Source of the DNA: Isochrysis galbana
Taxonomy: Eukaryota; Haptophyta; Isochrysidales; Isochrysidaceae
Assembly: GCA_018136815.1 (NCBI GenBank)
Contig: CM030934.1
Coordinates: forward strand, 2,681,070-2,745,069
DNA: 64,000 nucleotides
Direction of reading: 5' to 3'
The translations under genes and the position numbers were made by a program. The notes below the pieces were generated by a model. The model saw only the letters and a program-made list of their open reading frames with translations, searched no databases and had not been told where the DNA came from. Below are positions 1-9,800 of the stretch, in pieces (within the stretch, counting starts at the first letter, position 1; each line of letters begins with the position of its first letter).

Positions 1-466
1 GGTCTCCGAGACTGCCGCTCGGGGGGGCAGAGTCTGGAGAGAGAAGAAAACGCCGCGGAGAAATATATTGGAAGCGGTGGGGCTGTGGAGCACCAGACGT
101 CCATTTGGTCGTCGAGAGCACCCTGCGGAAAGAGGGTTATCAACAGCGAAGAGTGAATATATCCCCCGGGGGTCAGCCCCCTCTCAGAAGGTCCAACGCG
201 GCTGTTCTCTTCCCTCTCTCTCCGCGCGACGCGGCCGAGTCCCCCCCGCCGTAGAAAGTAAAACGGGCCCCCCCTCTTCCCTCAAGGCCGAGTCTCCGGT
301 GGGGAGTGTCGCGTAGTCTTGTAAAGAGCATCTTGTTAGATAGCATCCCTTGCGAGCCACTAGCACTAGCCACCCCAGATGGCCCTGATGGCAGATGGGA
401 GAAAGGTATTCACCGTTTTTGCCGTTTTTGCCGTTTTGAAGCCCCTTCCGTTTCTCCCTCCGTTTC
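1..466. other. no gene seen upstream of the first LTR
   Basis: I see no convincing coding region here; the open frames are short and mutually exclusive. The stretch holds a C-rich segment (about 165-300) and a CT-rich run leading into the LTR-like sequence at 467. Unlike the two other LTR copies in this window, no G-rich polypurine stretch sits immediately before the LTR start. Confidence 0.5.
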
Positions 467-1070
467 TGTCGCATTCGCGAATCGACACTCGTTAGGCTTC
501 GCTCTTCTCTCTTCTCTTCGTCATTCGGTATTTATCGTTATAATTCTCTGCTTTCTCTCGTTCTCGGTCAAAAGCTTCGCTTGGATGCATGGGATCGTGG
601 GTTGTGGAGCGCCCTCTCTCGAAATAGAAGGGAAGTTTCCCCATCTTTCTTCCTCCCAGGCGCCTCGCAAATAGGTTTAATTTGCTATCTTCACTGCGTT
701 TCTTTATCTGCTTCTGGCTTCTGGGCGCAATCATGTTTAATTTGCGATCTCATCGCATCTTCCCCTTGGGCACATCGCACTCCTTTCGTCTTATTCGGTA
801 GGTCTCTCGGAATCCTGCGCAGCAAGATTGCCTCTCGTTTCCGTTATGGTGCGATTCCCGTTCCAAACAAGATCGCCGACAGATCGCCCTTTGTTTGATC
901 GTCGTCCATCGTTGTCTGATCGGAGTGTTTGGGTTTGATTACAGTCGAGTTATGTGAGAACGTCGTGGGGCGAGAGTCGGGGTGTTTTCCTGGGTGTCTC
1001 TGTCCGTCGTCCTGTCGTCAGTCGCCATCCGTCGCTCTCGCTCTCGTCGCTCTCGCTCTCGTAACACTCA
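467..1070 (+). mobile_element. LTR of a Ty3/gypsy-like element, copy 1
   Basis: A 604-bp segment beginning TGTCGCATTCGCGA and ending in CTCGTAACACTCA. It aligns along its length with 37525-38126 (same strand) and at its ends with 28267-28878 (opposite strand). The TG...CA ends, the constant 602-612 bp length and the TACC that follows all copies are what long terminal repeats look like. By eye the copies carry many substitutions and small indels, so this is an old insertion. It abuts the 5' end of a LINE at about 1071. No flanking target duplication was found, so it may be a solo LTR or a piece left by recombination. Confidence 0.75.
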
Positions 1071-4000
1071 TACCCTACAGAAACTATTGTTATAGTTTTA
1101 GCGATGGAGCGCGCGCCGACCGCTCCCAACTCCCAGCCCTCTGCCGCCACGACGCCCCAACGGGGCCGACCCAAGCCACCGGAGCCCAAGCGCTCGCAGC
1201 CCTCAGCCCCTCCCGATCAGGACGTCGAGATGGCGCCACCTCCCTCTCCTCCCAGGCAGCCCCACAGCCAGGGAACAGGCAGAGTCCTGTTCCCTGGTGC
1301 AGACCAGAGCCAGGGCAAAGCCCTGCCACAGGCCTCCCTCGACACGCCACCCAACCAAGGACTCCCCATGGGGGCTGGCAGCACTGCTGCCACCCCCATG
1401 GTGGCAACTCCTACCACCAGTGCACCCCTCGGGGGCGGGCACTTGACACAACAATCAATCCTGGGGGCTTTTGCGCCCTCCAACCAACAACCAACACCTG
1501 CGCAAAAATCCTACGCGGAAGCCGCCCAGAAGGGACCCATGGGGAAGGCTCCAATGCAGCAAGCCCAGAAGCAACCAACCCCACAGCCACAGCCGCCATC
1601 GCGCAAGCGGGCCGACCCCCAATCGGACCCCAAGCCGGTTGTCAGCAACAACACACAACTTGCTCCCCCCCCTCTTGATGAGGAGGAAGAGCCGGAAGAC
1701 ACCCCTTTTTTCATTCAGCTAGCTCAGCTAGCTGACGACAAGAAGGACATCAAAAGTGAAGATGTAGCTACCTTCATGAAATTCCTCCTCTCTAGGCTGG
1801 AAGGCCTAGACGCAACCCCGGATGGGATGGACAAGGGTCGTAAAGGCCCTTGGATCTTTTACGTCGATGAGGACGCACACGATCAATTTAAGGCCGCATA
1901 TGGAGACAAAGTAAATACGGCACTTTCAGGAGTCCCGCACGAGTTTGGAATCACTTACGGCGCGTTAGCCGATTCGGCCCCTCGCAAGTCGAGCGCCATC
2001 CGGTCCTCTCTCAAAGAGGTGGCGACCTACATAGTATTCCGCATCTTTGACCCGATCAAGGCGTACAAAACCAAGACTAGGCACCTGGCTAGCTCGCTCG
2101 AACGCGAGGGCTTCCACGTGCTAAGGGGCAACCAACAGCGAGCCAAAACTTCACTCGAAGGAATCACGAAGGTCGAGTCCGGCAAGCGCCCAATCTGGCA
2201 TTTCTATGTTTACACGGACACGTCCGCCTTGGGGCATCGTTTCCCTCGAAACTTCCATGTGACTCTCGACGACGGAGAAAATTTCAACCTGGACTATGCG
2301 GTCCGATCATCAGTGGAATGCGTGACTCCTGAAGGGGAGTTAGCCATCCATGGAGCCCCTGGGGGTTGCAAAGGATACGACAAGCCGTGGGCAATCTCAT
2401 TTCTGCGCAAGAACCAAGTTAGCTTTCGCCAGTGTACGTGCGAACAAGATAAGGCGAAAGCAGAGCAACGTAAGCGTCAAAGGGACGCCAGTAACGCCAT
2501 GGACTACCGGGCCCTCATGGGTCTTGGAGCGGCGGCGCCATGCCGCCGATTCATGGCCGGCGAATGCAAGAACAACCGCATGAAAGGACGCCAAATCGTC
2601 CAATGCTCCTCAAGCCACGACATCCCCGGATGTTGGGTAAAAGATCCCGTCACGGGCAAACAAACTTGTATGGTCAAATGCAATCTGAAACCTAATAAGG
2701 CTTATCCGGGGTACTGCGTGAACGGAGTTAGTTGCCTCTACCGTCATGGTGAATAGTAATGATCTAAAGATTGCGACATACAATATGAATGGAGCTAAAC
2801 ATAAACTAGCGTCTACGCTAGCTCAAGCGAAATTAGGAGGGATACATGTTCTTTACGCGCAAGAACTACACCATTACAGCGATGGGTGGCACCTTAGGGT
2901 GCAAGGTTTGGCCCGGTCCCTGGGTTGGGACTGGTTTCAATCTCCCGCGACTAGGGGCGACCCTGGGAGCGGAGTGGCGATAGCCATCAGAAAGGACAGA
3001 GGCGACGTAGTAGTAGAATCTTGGTCGGTAGTTATCCCGGGGAGGATGATAATAGTTAAAGCTAAAATGGGACATGAAACGATAACTTTCTCTTCAGTAT
3101 ACCTTAACGCGCAACCTACTAAACGTAGGGACGAAATAAAAATACTGCACGCGGCGGCGGACATACTTCCGCACACTATACTAGCGGGCGATTTTAATTG
3201 CGTAGAGAACGTCACTAGAGATACTAGGTCTAACCCGGGGGCGGCCCCGTACACGAATTCGGGAGGCAGAGCCCTAGCAAGGGCGATAGCATCACGAGGG
3301 CTCACCGACGTCCAGACATTGGTCGACCCCGGCCTTAGAGATCAATACACGAGGTGCGGTCATCAGACCTTCACTAGAATAGACCGTATATACGCCGCGG
3401 AATATTACTCCACGTGGAAGTGGCACAAGGCGTATATAGATTTAAGACTTTTCACGGGCATGGCGGCATCAGACCACCACCCGGTGGTGGCAACCTTCGC
3501 GATTGCCTCTCCCAGACGAGCGACTGAGATCGAGGCCAAGATACCGCAGGAGGTGCTAGACGACCCGGAGGCACGCGAGATAATAAACCTCCTCTGGAGG
3601 AGCCAGTATCCATCCCCCCCGGGAGAGGACGCTAGAGACAAGATCAAGGTGTGGACGGAAACCAAAGGAAAAGCGTCCTCGATTCTACTCGCTAAGGCGG
3701 TGGAGCTTCGTAGACGGAGATCGTACGCCCAAGCGGAGATAGACGCTGTGGTAGAAGCTAGAAAGGCCCAGATGGCGGCAACACCTGAAATGGCACGGCC
3801 GGAGGCCATAGCTACTCTGAATCGCAAAGTAGTCGAGAAAAGACTAACATTCTCACCAGCACCGACTCTAGCGGAAAACATCATAAGGGCGGAGGAAATG
3901 GTGACTAAGCAGTTTTTCAGAAGATTCACACCTAGGCACGCCAACGGAGACATCCCGGCGCTGTACGCCGGAGTGAAATGGGATAGCCCGCAACCAACCT

Positions 4001-4421
4001 TAGATGAGGAAAATATCGCTACAAGGGATACCGCCATTCTGGCTTCGTTACGGAGCTATTATGTATGGCTATTCAGTGAGAAGACGTCGCAAAATGCGGA
4101 GCCCCTTCTCCACGCGCTGAGGCGGCGGCAGATACCGGAGAGTCACAGATCCTTCTTGGACAAGCCTATAGGCAGATCCGAGATCATCAGGGCGATACGT
4201 CAAATGGCGAAAGGCAAGTCCGCGGGGCCGGATGGCATACCGATGGAATTCTACCAAAGTTTCGAGGAACTTGTAGCCCCGCGCCTAATGGAAATGTACC
4301 AAGAAGGGTTCAGCGCCGGCTATCAAGATGGCCAAGATGATGAAGAGCCCGACCGGCAACCCCAATACGGAGCTGACCGAGATGGAGACGATAGCGGGAA
4401 TTTTAAGAATTTTTTTTTTGC
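1071..4421 (+). mobile_element. APE-type LINE, family A, internally deleted copy
   Basis: A non-LTR retrotransposon. The short 5' leader AACTATTGTTATAGTTTTAG directly precedes ORF1. The same leader, slightly diverged, precedes the ORF1 starts near 30717, 38522 and 39688 (all minus), which defines the family's 5' end. ORF1 (1104-2756) and ORF2 (from 2746) follow. ORF2 loses similarity inside the reverse transcriptase at about 4330. Soon after comes a tail, ATTTTAAGAATTTTTTTTTT, which matches the tails of the LINE 3' fragments at 17711, 43600 and 13555. The copy therefore seems to keep both ends but to lack most of the RT and the C-terminal part of ORF2, so it could move only with help from another copy. 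Confidence 0.8.
1104..2756 (+). CDS. LINE ORF1 protein (550 aa) with C-terminal CCCH-type fingers
   Basis: RNA-binding, gag-like first protein of the family A LINE. Residues 1-190 are Pro/Gln/Ala-rich and probably disordered. A central region (about 200-455) is globular and conserved in the 9850 copy. The C-terminus carries two Cys/His clusters resembling CCCH zinc fingers: the first begins CRRFMAGECKNN, and the last has the spacing C-x11-C-x5-C-x3-H just before the stop. The start is the ATG at 1104 because the same ATGGAGCGCG start is kept in every LINE copy in the window. The stop overlaps the ORF2 start by 11 bases (ATGGTGAATAG). This frame is intact over its whole length. Chaperone and nucleic-acid-binding roles are inferred from other LINE ORF1 proteins. 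Confidence 0.85.
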   Translation: MERAPTAPNSQPSAATTPQRGRPKPPEPKRSQPSAPPDQDVEMAPPPSPPRQPHSQGTGRVLFPGADQSQGKALPQASLDTPPNQGLPMGAGSTAATPMVATPTTSAPLGGGHLTQQSILGAFAPSNQQPTPAQKSYAEAAQKGPMGKAPMQQAQKQPTPQPQPPSRKRADPQSDPKPVVSNNTQLAPPPLDEEEEPEDTPFFIQLAQLADDKKDIKSEDVATFMKFLLSRLEGLDATPDGMDKGRKGPWIFYVDEDAHDQFKAAYGDKVNTALSGVPHEFGITYGALADSAPRKSSAIRSSLKEVATYIVFRIFDPIKAYKTKTRHLASSLEREGFHVLRGNQQRAKTSLEGITKVESGKRPIWHFYVYTDTSALGHRFPRNFHVTLDDGENFNLDYAVRSSVECVTPEGELAIHGAPGGCKGYDKPWAISFLRKNQVSFRQCTCEQDKAKAEQRKRQRDASNAMDYRALMGLGAAAPCRRFMAGECKNNRMKGRQIVQCSSSHDIPGCWVKDPVTGKQTCMVKCNLKPNKAYPGYCVNGVSCLYRHGE

Positions 4422-4446
4422 AAATGCCCCATCACAAATATCATGA
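2746..4446 (+). pseudogene. LINE ORF2, endonuclease intact, RT truncated (566 aa)
   Basis: Second LINE protein. The N-terminal apurinic/apyrimidinic-type endonuclease is complete: KIATYNMNGA at the start, QELHH, the AGDFNC motif near 3184 and the SDHHPV histidine motif near 3466. A linker follows, then the N-terminal part of the reverse transcriptase with GKSAGPDGIPMEFYQ near 4210. Similarity stops at about 4330, and the remaining codons run into the element's 3' tail, so the catalytic RT core is missing. Translation probably starts at 2746, overlapping the ORF1 stop, which suggests termination-reinitiation or frameshifting. The same overlap is kept near 27880 (minus). Confidence 0.85.
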
Positions 4447-4831
4447 TATGGCCGGAACCCGAAGGTGGGCTCAAAAGTAGGCGAATATACCCCCTTTCTG
4501 AAGTACTGAAGTCTTCGCGCCGGGCACGGGCCGGGACTCGCCGCGCAACGGGGTGAAGCCGGCTGCGCTGTGCTCCGCATAGGGGGGCACAGGCGCGAGG
4601 AGGAGGCGGAGCACGCGCACCGGCGACATGGACGCGGCAGCCATGCCGGTGGGAGAGCGACGGGTGGCGGGAGCCGGTGGCGAGGGGGGGGGGAGGGGGG
4701 GGGGGGGAGGCCACGCGGCGGCGGGGCGCGGGGGGGGGGGGGGGGGGGCGCCGGAGGCGAGGGCGCAAGAATCATAAAAGTAGTTTTATGATTTTCTAAG
4801 TAGTATCGTTTATACAGCTAGGAACCTTTAT
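4422..4831. other. G-rich low-complexity spacer
   Basis: Between the LINE tail and the next LTR-element piece. It holds a G-rich tract (about 4680-4750) with long homopolymer G runs, and the frames across it encode only low-complexity Gly/Arg or Pro. No gene is seen. Confidence 0.6.
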
Positions 4832-5010
4832 CCGTCTTTGCCCTCGCCACCGTCCTCGCCCTCGCCCAAGCCCGCCTGTCCGCCTTCCTCTACCTGACGG
4901 GCTTCAGCCCGTCAGCACCTCCGAAGTCGTCTCCTCCGCCGCGCCTGCTGCCGGCATGCCTCCTTCCTCATTGCCCTCAGGCCCTATCTATGGGCCATTC
5001 CAATTCGTCA
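4832..5010 (+). mobile_element. fragment of LTR-element gag start
   Basis: This stretch aligns with 38200-38385, which lies just downstream of an LTR there. Shared landmarks are the GACGGGCTTCAGCCCGTCAG hairpin-like string and TTCCTCATTGCCCTCAGGCCC. It is an isolated, degraded piece of the beginning of the gag region of the same fossil LTR family as 467-1070, with no LTR attached. Confidence 0.65.
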
Positions 5011-5911
5011 GGATCGCTCGAATGAATACGGAATACGTCCTGCCGTACGCGCGTGACGGGAAGCGTGAAATTGAAATACCGCTTGTTGTGGCTTGTGGTG
5101 GGAGTGCCTAGGCGGTGATGAGTGAGCTGAGAGCTGAGAGCAACTTCTATTCAATAACATGGATGGGCATTTATTTAGCCCCAATGTTCCCTCTAGTCCC
5201 CTCATTAATCTGTTTTCGATTTGGCCAAGCCCTTGGCAAGCCAATCTCAATCTTCTCTTCCCTCACGCCTCAGTTTTGACACAATGTGACTCGGCAAGCC
5301 CCCTGGCATCCCCTGAGAGCTGATTGATCCCCCGCGGCCCGCGGGTCAAGTCATCAAGATATATACATATAACCTGAGCGGAAGCATCTATTTCGGTGCT
5401 TCGTCAGTAAACAGTGTGCGCAAACCACGTTCGACGATAATAGACTCTACGATAATAGACTCCACAGCACACAGTATGACACTAGTAACTCGAACGCGTG
5501 ACTCATCGTCCACTTCATTTTCGCCATCGTGAAGCCGACGGTCCGCACAGCTCGCGGCAGCCAGCCGATGACGAACGGTAAGAATCAGGACTGCACGATT
5601 GCGCTGCATTCTGCTCAATGCGCTGATGACGGCGAATCGGTCGCCCTCGCATGCATCGCCGATTACGTCCGGCTAGCCAAGGCGTAATCGGGGAGCATTG
5701 CATCCATGCTAGCTAGCACTGCTGCACAGCTTCACATGTACTGGTGGGAGTCTCCGTGTGCGCGAGCATGTCACTTGGCTGCATTGGCGCTCACCGGCCC
5801 CTTCGTACACCGCGCGCGGAGGGTGCGACCGGTCCTCCAATCTGCACCACACCTTTATCGGGCCCATGGGCGTAAGGTTCACTCCATTGCACGCGGCCGT
5901 GGCCACAATTC
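5011..5911. other. intergenic, no gene recognised
   Basis: Downstream of the ankyrin/EF-hand gene. I see no coding frame with plausible composition and no recognised repeat. It must hold that gene's 3' UTR, which reads leftward from 5912, but no clear polyadenylation signal was identified. Confidence 0.5.
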
Positions 5912-8900
5912 TCACCACGGCACCTCAAACCCGCCGATTCGCTGGAATTCCGCAATGGCGGCCGCCTGTACGCGCGCCTCCTCGTCCTCAACGAGTGCGG
6001 CCAGGGAGTCCCTGCTCTCGCGCACCTACCCGAGCGAGGCACGAGGTGTCAGAATGAGCGCAGCGGTGGCACCATCACATTGTCCGAGGCCTGGCCATAT
6101 CCCAACCTGCCCTAACGTCCCCACGCTGCGCATACCTGTTCGACGGCGCGCAGCTCGAATGAGGCCTGCTTGCGTAGCAGCCGCCCAGCAACCTCACCGT
6201 GGCTGGCCGGAACGTGGGTTCCGAGCAATCGCGCGAGCGTCTTGTCAAGCGATTTGACGCCGGCGGCTCGCCAGCCCGTAGTGAGGGTGGCGGACGGCTC
6301 GCGTGCACGCAGCTCCTCAGCATACCCGCGGTTCTTCTCCTCGAGTGCGTGCGTGCGTTCGCGCATCGCGCGCAATGTGTCCTCGAGGTCGGTCACGCGT
6401 CGAAGGAGCGCCTCGCGCGAGGCAAGCCCGCCCGGGGTCGCTTTCACAGGCGGCGGCGGCGGGCCAAACGCGGGCGCAAGTGGCGCGATCGAGATGCTGA
6501 GAGTGGCGACAATGGATGCGCGCGAGTCGGAGAGTGGCACGTCGTACTGCGTGGGTGTGTGCCGGTTGGACGCGCCGGAGACAGCCGCATGCGCCACGGA
6601 GGCGCGCAGCGCCGAGAGGTCGAGCGTCGCACACGCCAAGGCCGCCTCCGCTAGGATGGTGCCCGAGAGCGGCGCGTGTAGCAGGCGCGCCTGCGGCGGG
6701 CGAAGCGGTGAGAGCGGGTGTGAGTAACGATAGGGCCGATCCGGTTCACGAGCGCAACTGGCGTTGTGAGCGCTCACTTTGATGACCGCAGCACCCGAGG
6801 GCAGCACCACCTCGAGCTCAACGGGCATGGGCTCGGGGCGCTTGGGCATCAACTGGGAGCGTGCGCTTAGCTGCGTCGGGCCCTCGCTCGAATCGCTGCC
6901 CGCCCCTCGGCCAATCGCCTGCCCTTCGACGGCGACGCACAGCACGCGAACCGCCTCATCACCTCCGAGCGCCGGCTCTAGCCGTAGCTCGAGGGCACGC
7001 AGGAGGAGCGCCGGATCCGAACACGTGCCGGCGGCGCCAGCCGCGTCAATTGCGTTGGCCGGCGCGCGGGCGGAGCAGCTTTGGTCATCTGGCGTCATCT
7101 GAGTAGCGGCGAGTGGCTGCCTCGTGGCGAGCGCGCGCAGATCGTCGAGATTAAGGCGTCGGTCGGCCAGCTTTGGTGGCGGCACGAGCGCCTCGAGGAG
7201 CGCGCGGTCGGTGACGGCGCCCGCGCGCCACAGCACGGGCGGCGCATCGTGCGCAGCGATCGTTGTGCCGTCGTGCGAGGGCGCGAGCGCAAACGCGCGG
7301 TAGAGGCGCGCATCAGCTTCGGCGTCTGACTCGGGCATGCTTGCCGAATAAGCGGCGCTGCTTCCCTCGGTGGCCAAATGCTCGCCGCGCAGCAGCCCGT
7401 GCGCAAGAGCACCAAACGCGGCGGCGCCAAGGGCGTGACGTGTGCTGAGCGCCGCCTCGATGTGCCGCGCCGCTGCGCGCGCCGCCACATCTATGCCGAG
7501 CATCTTGAGCGCGGCCGGCACCGATGCAGCGGCCAGCTCGCCGGAGCCGACACGCGTCTCAAAGGCGCGAAACACCTCCGCGACAGCCGAGCCCTCTCCC
7601 GGCGCATTCACGTCAGCACGCACCACCGCCGCAGCCGCCGCGCCCGGCCGGGCGAGCCGCTCGACAAGCGCCTCGAACTCTGTCAAGTCAATGCCTCCTG
7701 AGCCGTCGGCGTCGGCTGCGTCGAACATGCGCTTGAGCACGCCCGGTGCGACGGCAATTCCGCAATGCCGGAATGCGGCGGAGAGCTCGCCCAGAGAGAT
7801 GGAACCGGACTTGTCGGCGTCGAAGAGCGTAAAGGCGCGGCGCAGCCGTTGCCGCTCCGCAGGAGCGAGCCCGCGGCGGCCGGTGGGCGCGCCCGCAGGG
7901 GCAGGGGCGGGCGCGGCAACCAACTGGCCGCACGCGGCCGGGCCGTCAAGCAGCGGCCGCAGCTTGAGGCACAGCTTGGCAAACTCCTCGAACGAGAGCG
8001 CGCCGTCTGCGTCGGCGTCCGCCTGATTGAAAAGCTTGAGTCCCGATTCGTACGCCACGCCATGCAGCCCGGCCGCACGCAGCGCCTCGTACAGCTCGCG
8101 CTTCGAGACGGAGCCCGAGCCGTCAGTGTCGGCGGAGATGAAGGCGGAGAGCAGGCGCGAGTGGAGGCCCGCCGCGCGCGGCGCCTCGGCGGCCGCCGCG
8201 CCCGAGAGCGAGTCCGTCGCGTATCGCGCGGGCGAGCCGCGGTGCGGCTTGTCTGCACGCGGCCGTCGGCGCGCGCCGGGCGTGGCGCTAGCAGAGGCGG
8301 CCGGATGCGGCGGAGGCGCGGGCGGAGGGATGTCGAGCGGCGGCGGAAAGAGCGGCTCCGCCAAGCGCACAGCCCGACCGCGCATCCCTTCACGCCCCTT
8401 GTCACCCGCGCGCCTCCGCTGGCGCTCAGCCGCCTCGGCGAGTGCGGCAGAGGCGGGCGTGTCAAACCAAGGCTGCGCGCGCGGCCCGCCGCGTGGTGCG
8501 AGCACGTCGGCCACGCCAGCGGGTGGCGGCGCCTGTGCAGCCTGGACGATGTACGACAGGAGGAGCCGCTCGGTCGCAGCGTCTTTGGCATACGCGAGCG
8601 GTTCGCGGCCACGGCTGTCGCGAGCGGTGAGCGGAGCGCCTACGAGTGGGGTTGGCCGAGAGAGCATGGTGGGGCCAGAATTGCAGGCGGCGCTGGCGCC
8701 GCGCTGGGCTTGGCCGGGAAGGGGCGGGGGGGAGGATTCGATACGGGATCATTCGCGCGCGCGCCTACCCCTCTCAACGATCATTCGTATCAGCTCGAGC
8801 TTGCCCTTGCTCGAAGCCAGGTGGAGAGGCGTGGCTCCCTCTCGGTTCGCGAGAGAGAGCGTCGCATCATCCGCAGCTCTCACGAGGGTCTCGTAGAGCG

Positions 8901-9243
8901 GAGCAATGGCCTCCGGCGCTGCGGCGGCGGCGTGGATGGGCGTGTTGCCCCCCCGATCGCTCACATTCGGATCCGCTCGCTGAGAGAGCAGCAGGGCAGC
9001 CTGGGAGGTCTGTCCAGCTAAGAGAGCCGAGTGGAGAGGGCTCTCTCCGTGCGGAGAGCAAACAAACGGTGGGCCTGCGGGGAGGACCTGAAGCGCGGGG
9101 GAGGGACGAGCAGAAGGGTGGGAACAGGAGAAGGAACACTGTTGGCGCGTCCCGAGGGGGAGAGGGAGAGGGAGAGAGATGGGAGAGAGTTAGAGGGAAG
9201 AGAGGGGTGGCCCCACCGCCGCCAACGACGACGGGTAGCCCAT
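5912..9243 (-). CDS. ankyrin-repeat and EF-hand protein, four exons (987 aa model)
   Basis: Likely calcium-responsive scaffold. Hand-built model, minus strand: exons 9243-9217, 9087-8769, 8639-6136 and 6025-5912. The introns of 129, 129 and 110 bases are all GT-AG, with phases 0, 1 and 0, and the total closes at 2,964 bases. Residues 20-150 hold ankyrin repeats (GESPLHSALLAGQ, GGNTPIHAAA, GATPLHLASSKGKLELIRM, then GAPLTARDSRGREPLAYA across a splice). Four canonical EF-hand loops follow at about 286-297 (DTDGSGSVSKRE), 323-334, 389-400 and 425-436, each keeping the Asp/Ser-Gly and final Glu ligands, so two calcium-binding pairs are expected. A later beta-rich region could be C2-like (weak). 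A coiled coil (TDLEDTLRAMRERTHALEEK) lies near the C-terminus. Intron 1 is a strong polypyrimidine tract. The start exon is only nine codons and is the least certain part. Confidence 0.8.
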
Positions 9244-9800
9244 CCCGCTAGGGTTGGCTTTTAACAGTAGAAGTCCACAGAGAGGTTGGGCTGTAAGTAC
9301 TGATATTAGTACTGATGCATTAGTATTAGCTCCCCAGGAGCTGATATACTGATGTTAGTTCCTAGGCTGCCAGTTCAAAAATAAAACTGAAAACAAAACT
9401 CCGGAGCGGGATCGAGCCCCCGCGAACAAGCGCAGAGGCGCGCCAGCCCGCTCCCTCCCCCCGCCTATCTGTCCTGCTAGCTGCCCACCCCCACCCCCCA
9501 CGTGGGGCCCCCACCACCTTGTCCTCTTGGCCTCTTCACATGCACCTGCCAACTCGTTCTCTCTGTTTGTTTGCGCTGCCCTCCCCTTTGCGCGCGCGCC
9601 ACGCGCTGCACGCTGAACACCCCCAAGTAAGTATAAGTATAATAATAGCGATACTGGAAGTTATAATAGGGGTGTAAGCTGATATTAGTACTGATGTAAG
9701 TACTGATGTAAGTGTAAGCTCAAAACCACCGTAAGCTTACGGACTGACAGCCCAACAAGGGAGATTGTACCGTTGTACGTTGCACTGTTGTATTGTTGTA
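9244..9800. other. intergenic with short AT-rich repeats
   Basis: No gene. Two clusters of a GTACTGATATTAGTACTGATG motif (about 9290-9350 and 9665-9715) lie in direct orientation either side of a GC-rich core. The core contains, on the minus strand, GGCTCGATCCC, like a Pol III B box. This could be a degraded SINE or other non-autonomous element, but no boundaries or target duplications were found. Confidence 0.4.

Noticed and set aside
7765-9021. 418-codon plus-strand frame opposite the EF-hand gene
   Set aside because: Arg/Gly-rich antisense shadow of the GC-rich ankyrin/EF-hand exons; it crosses their splice sites and has no domain.
9407-9470. tRNA-like B box (GGCTCGATCCC on the minus strand)
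   Set aside because: The T-arm loop is eight bases, acceptor arms do not pair and no anticodon arm fits. At most a SINE relic.
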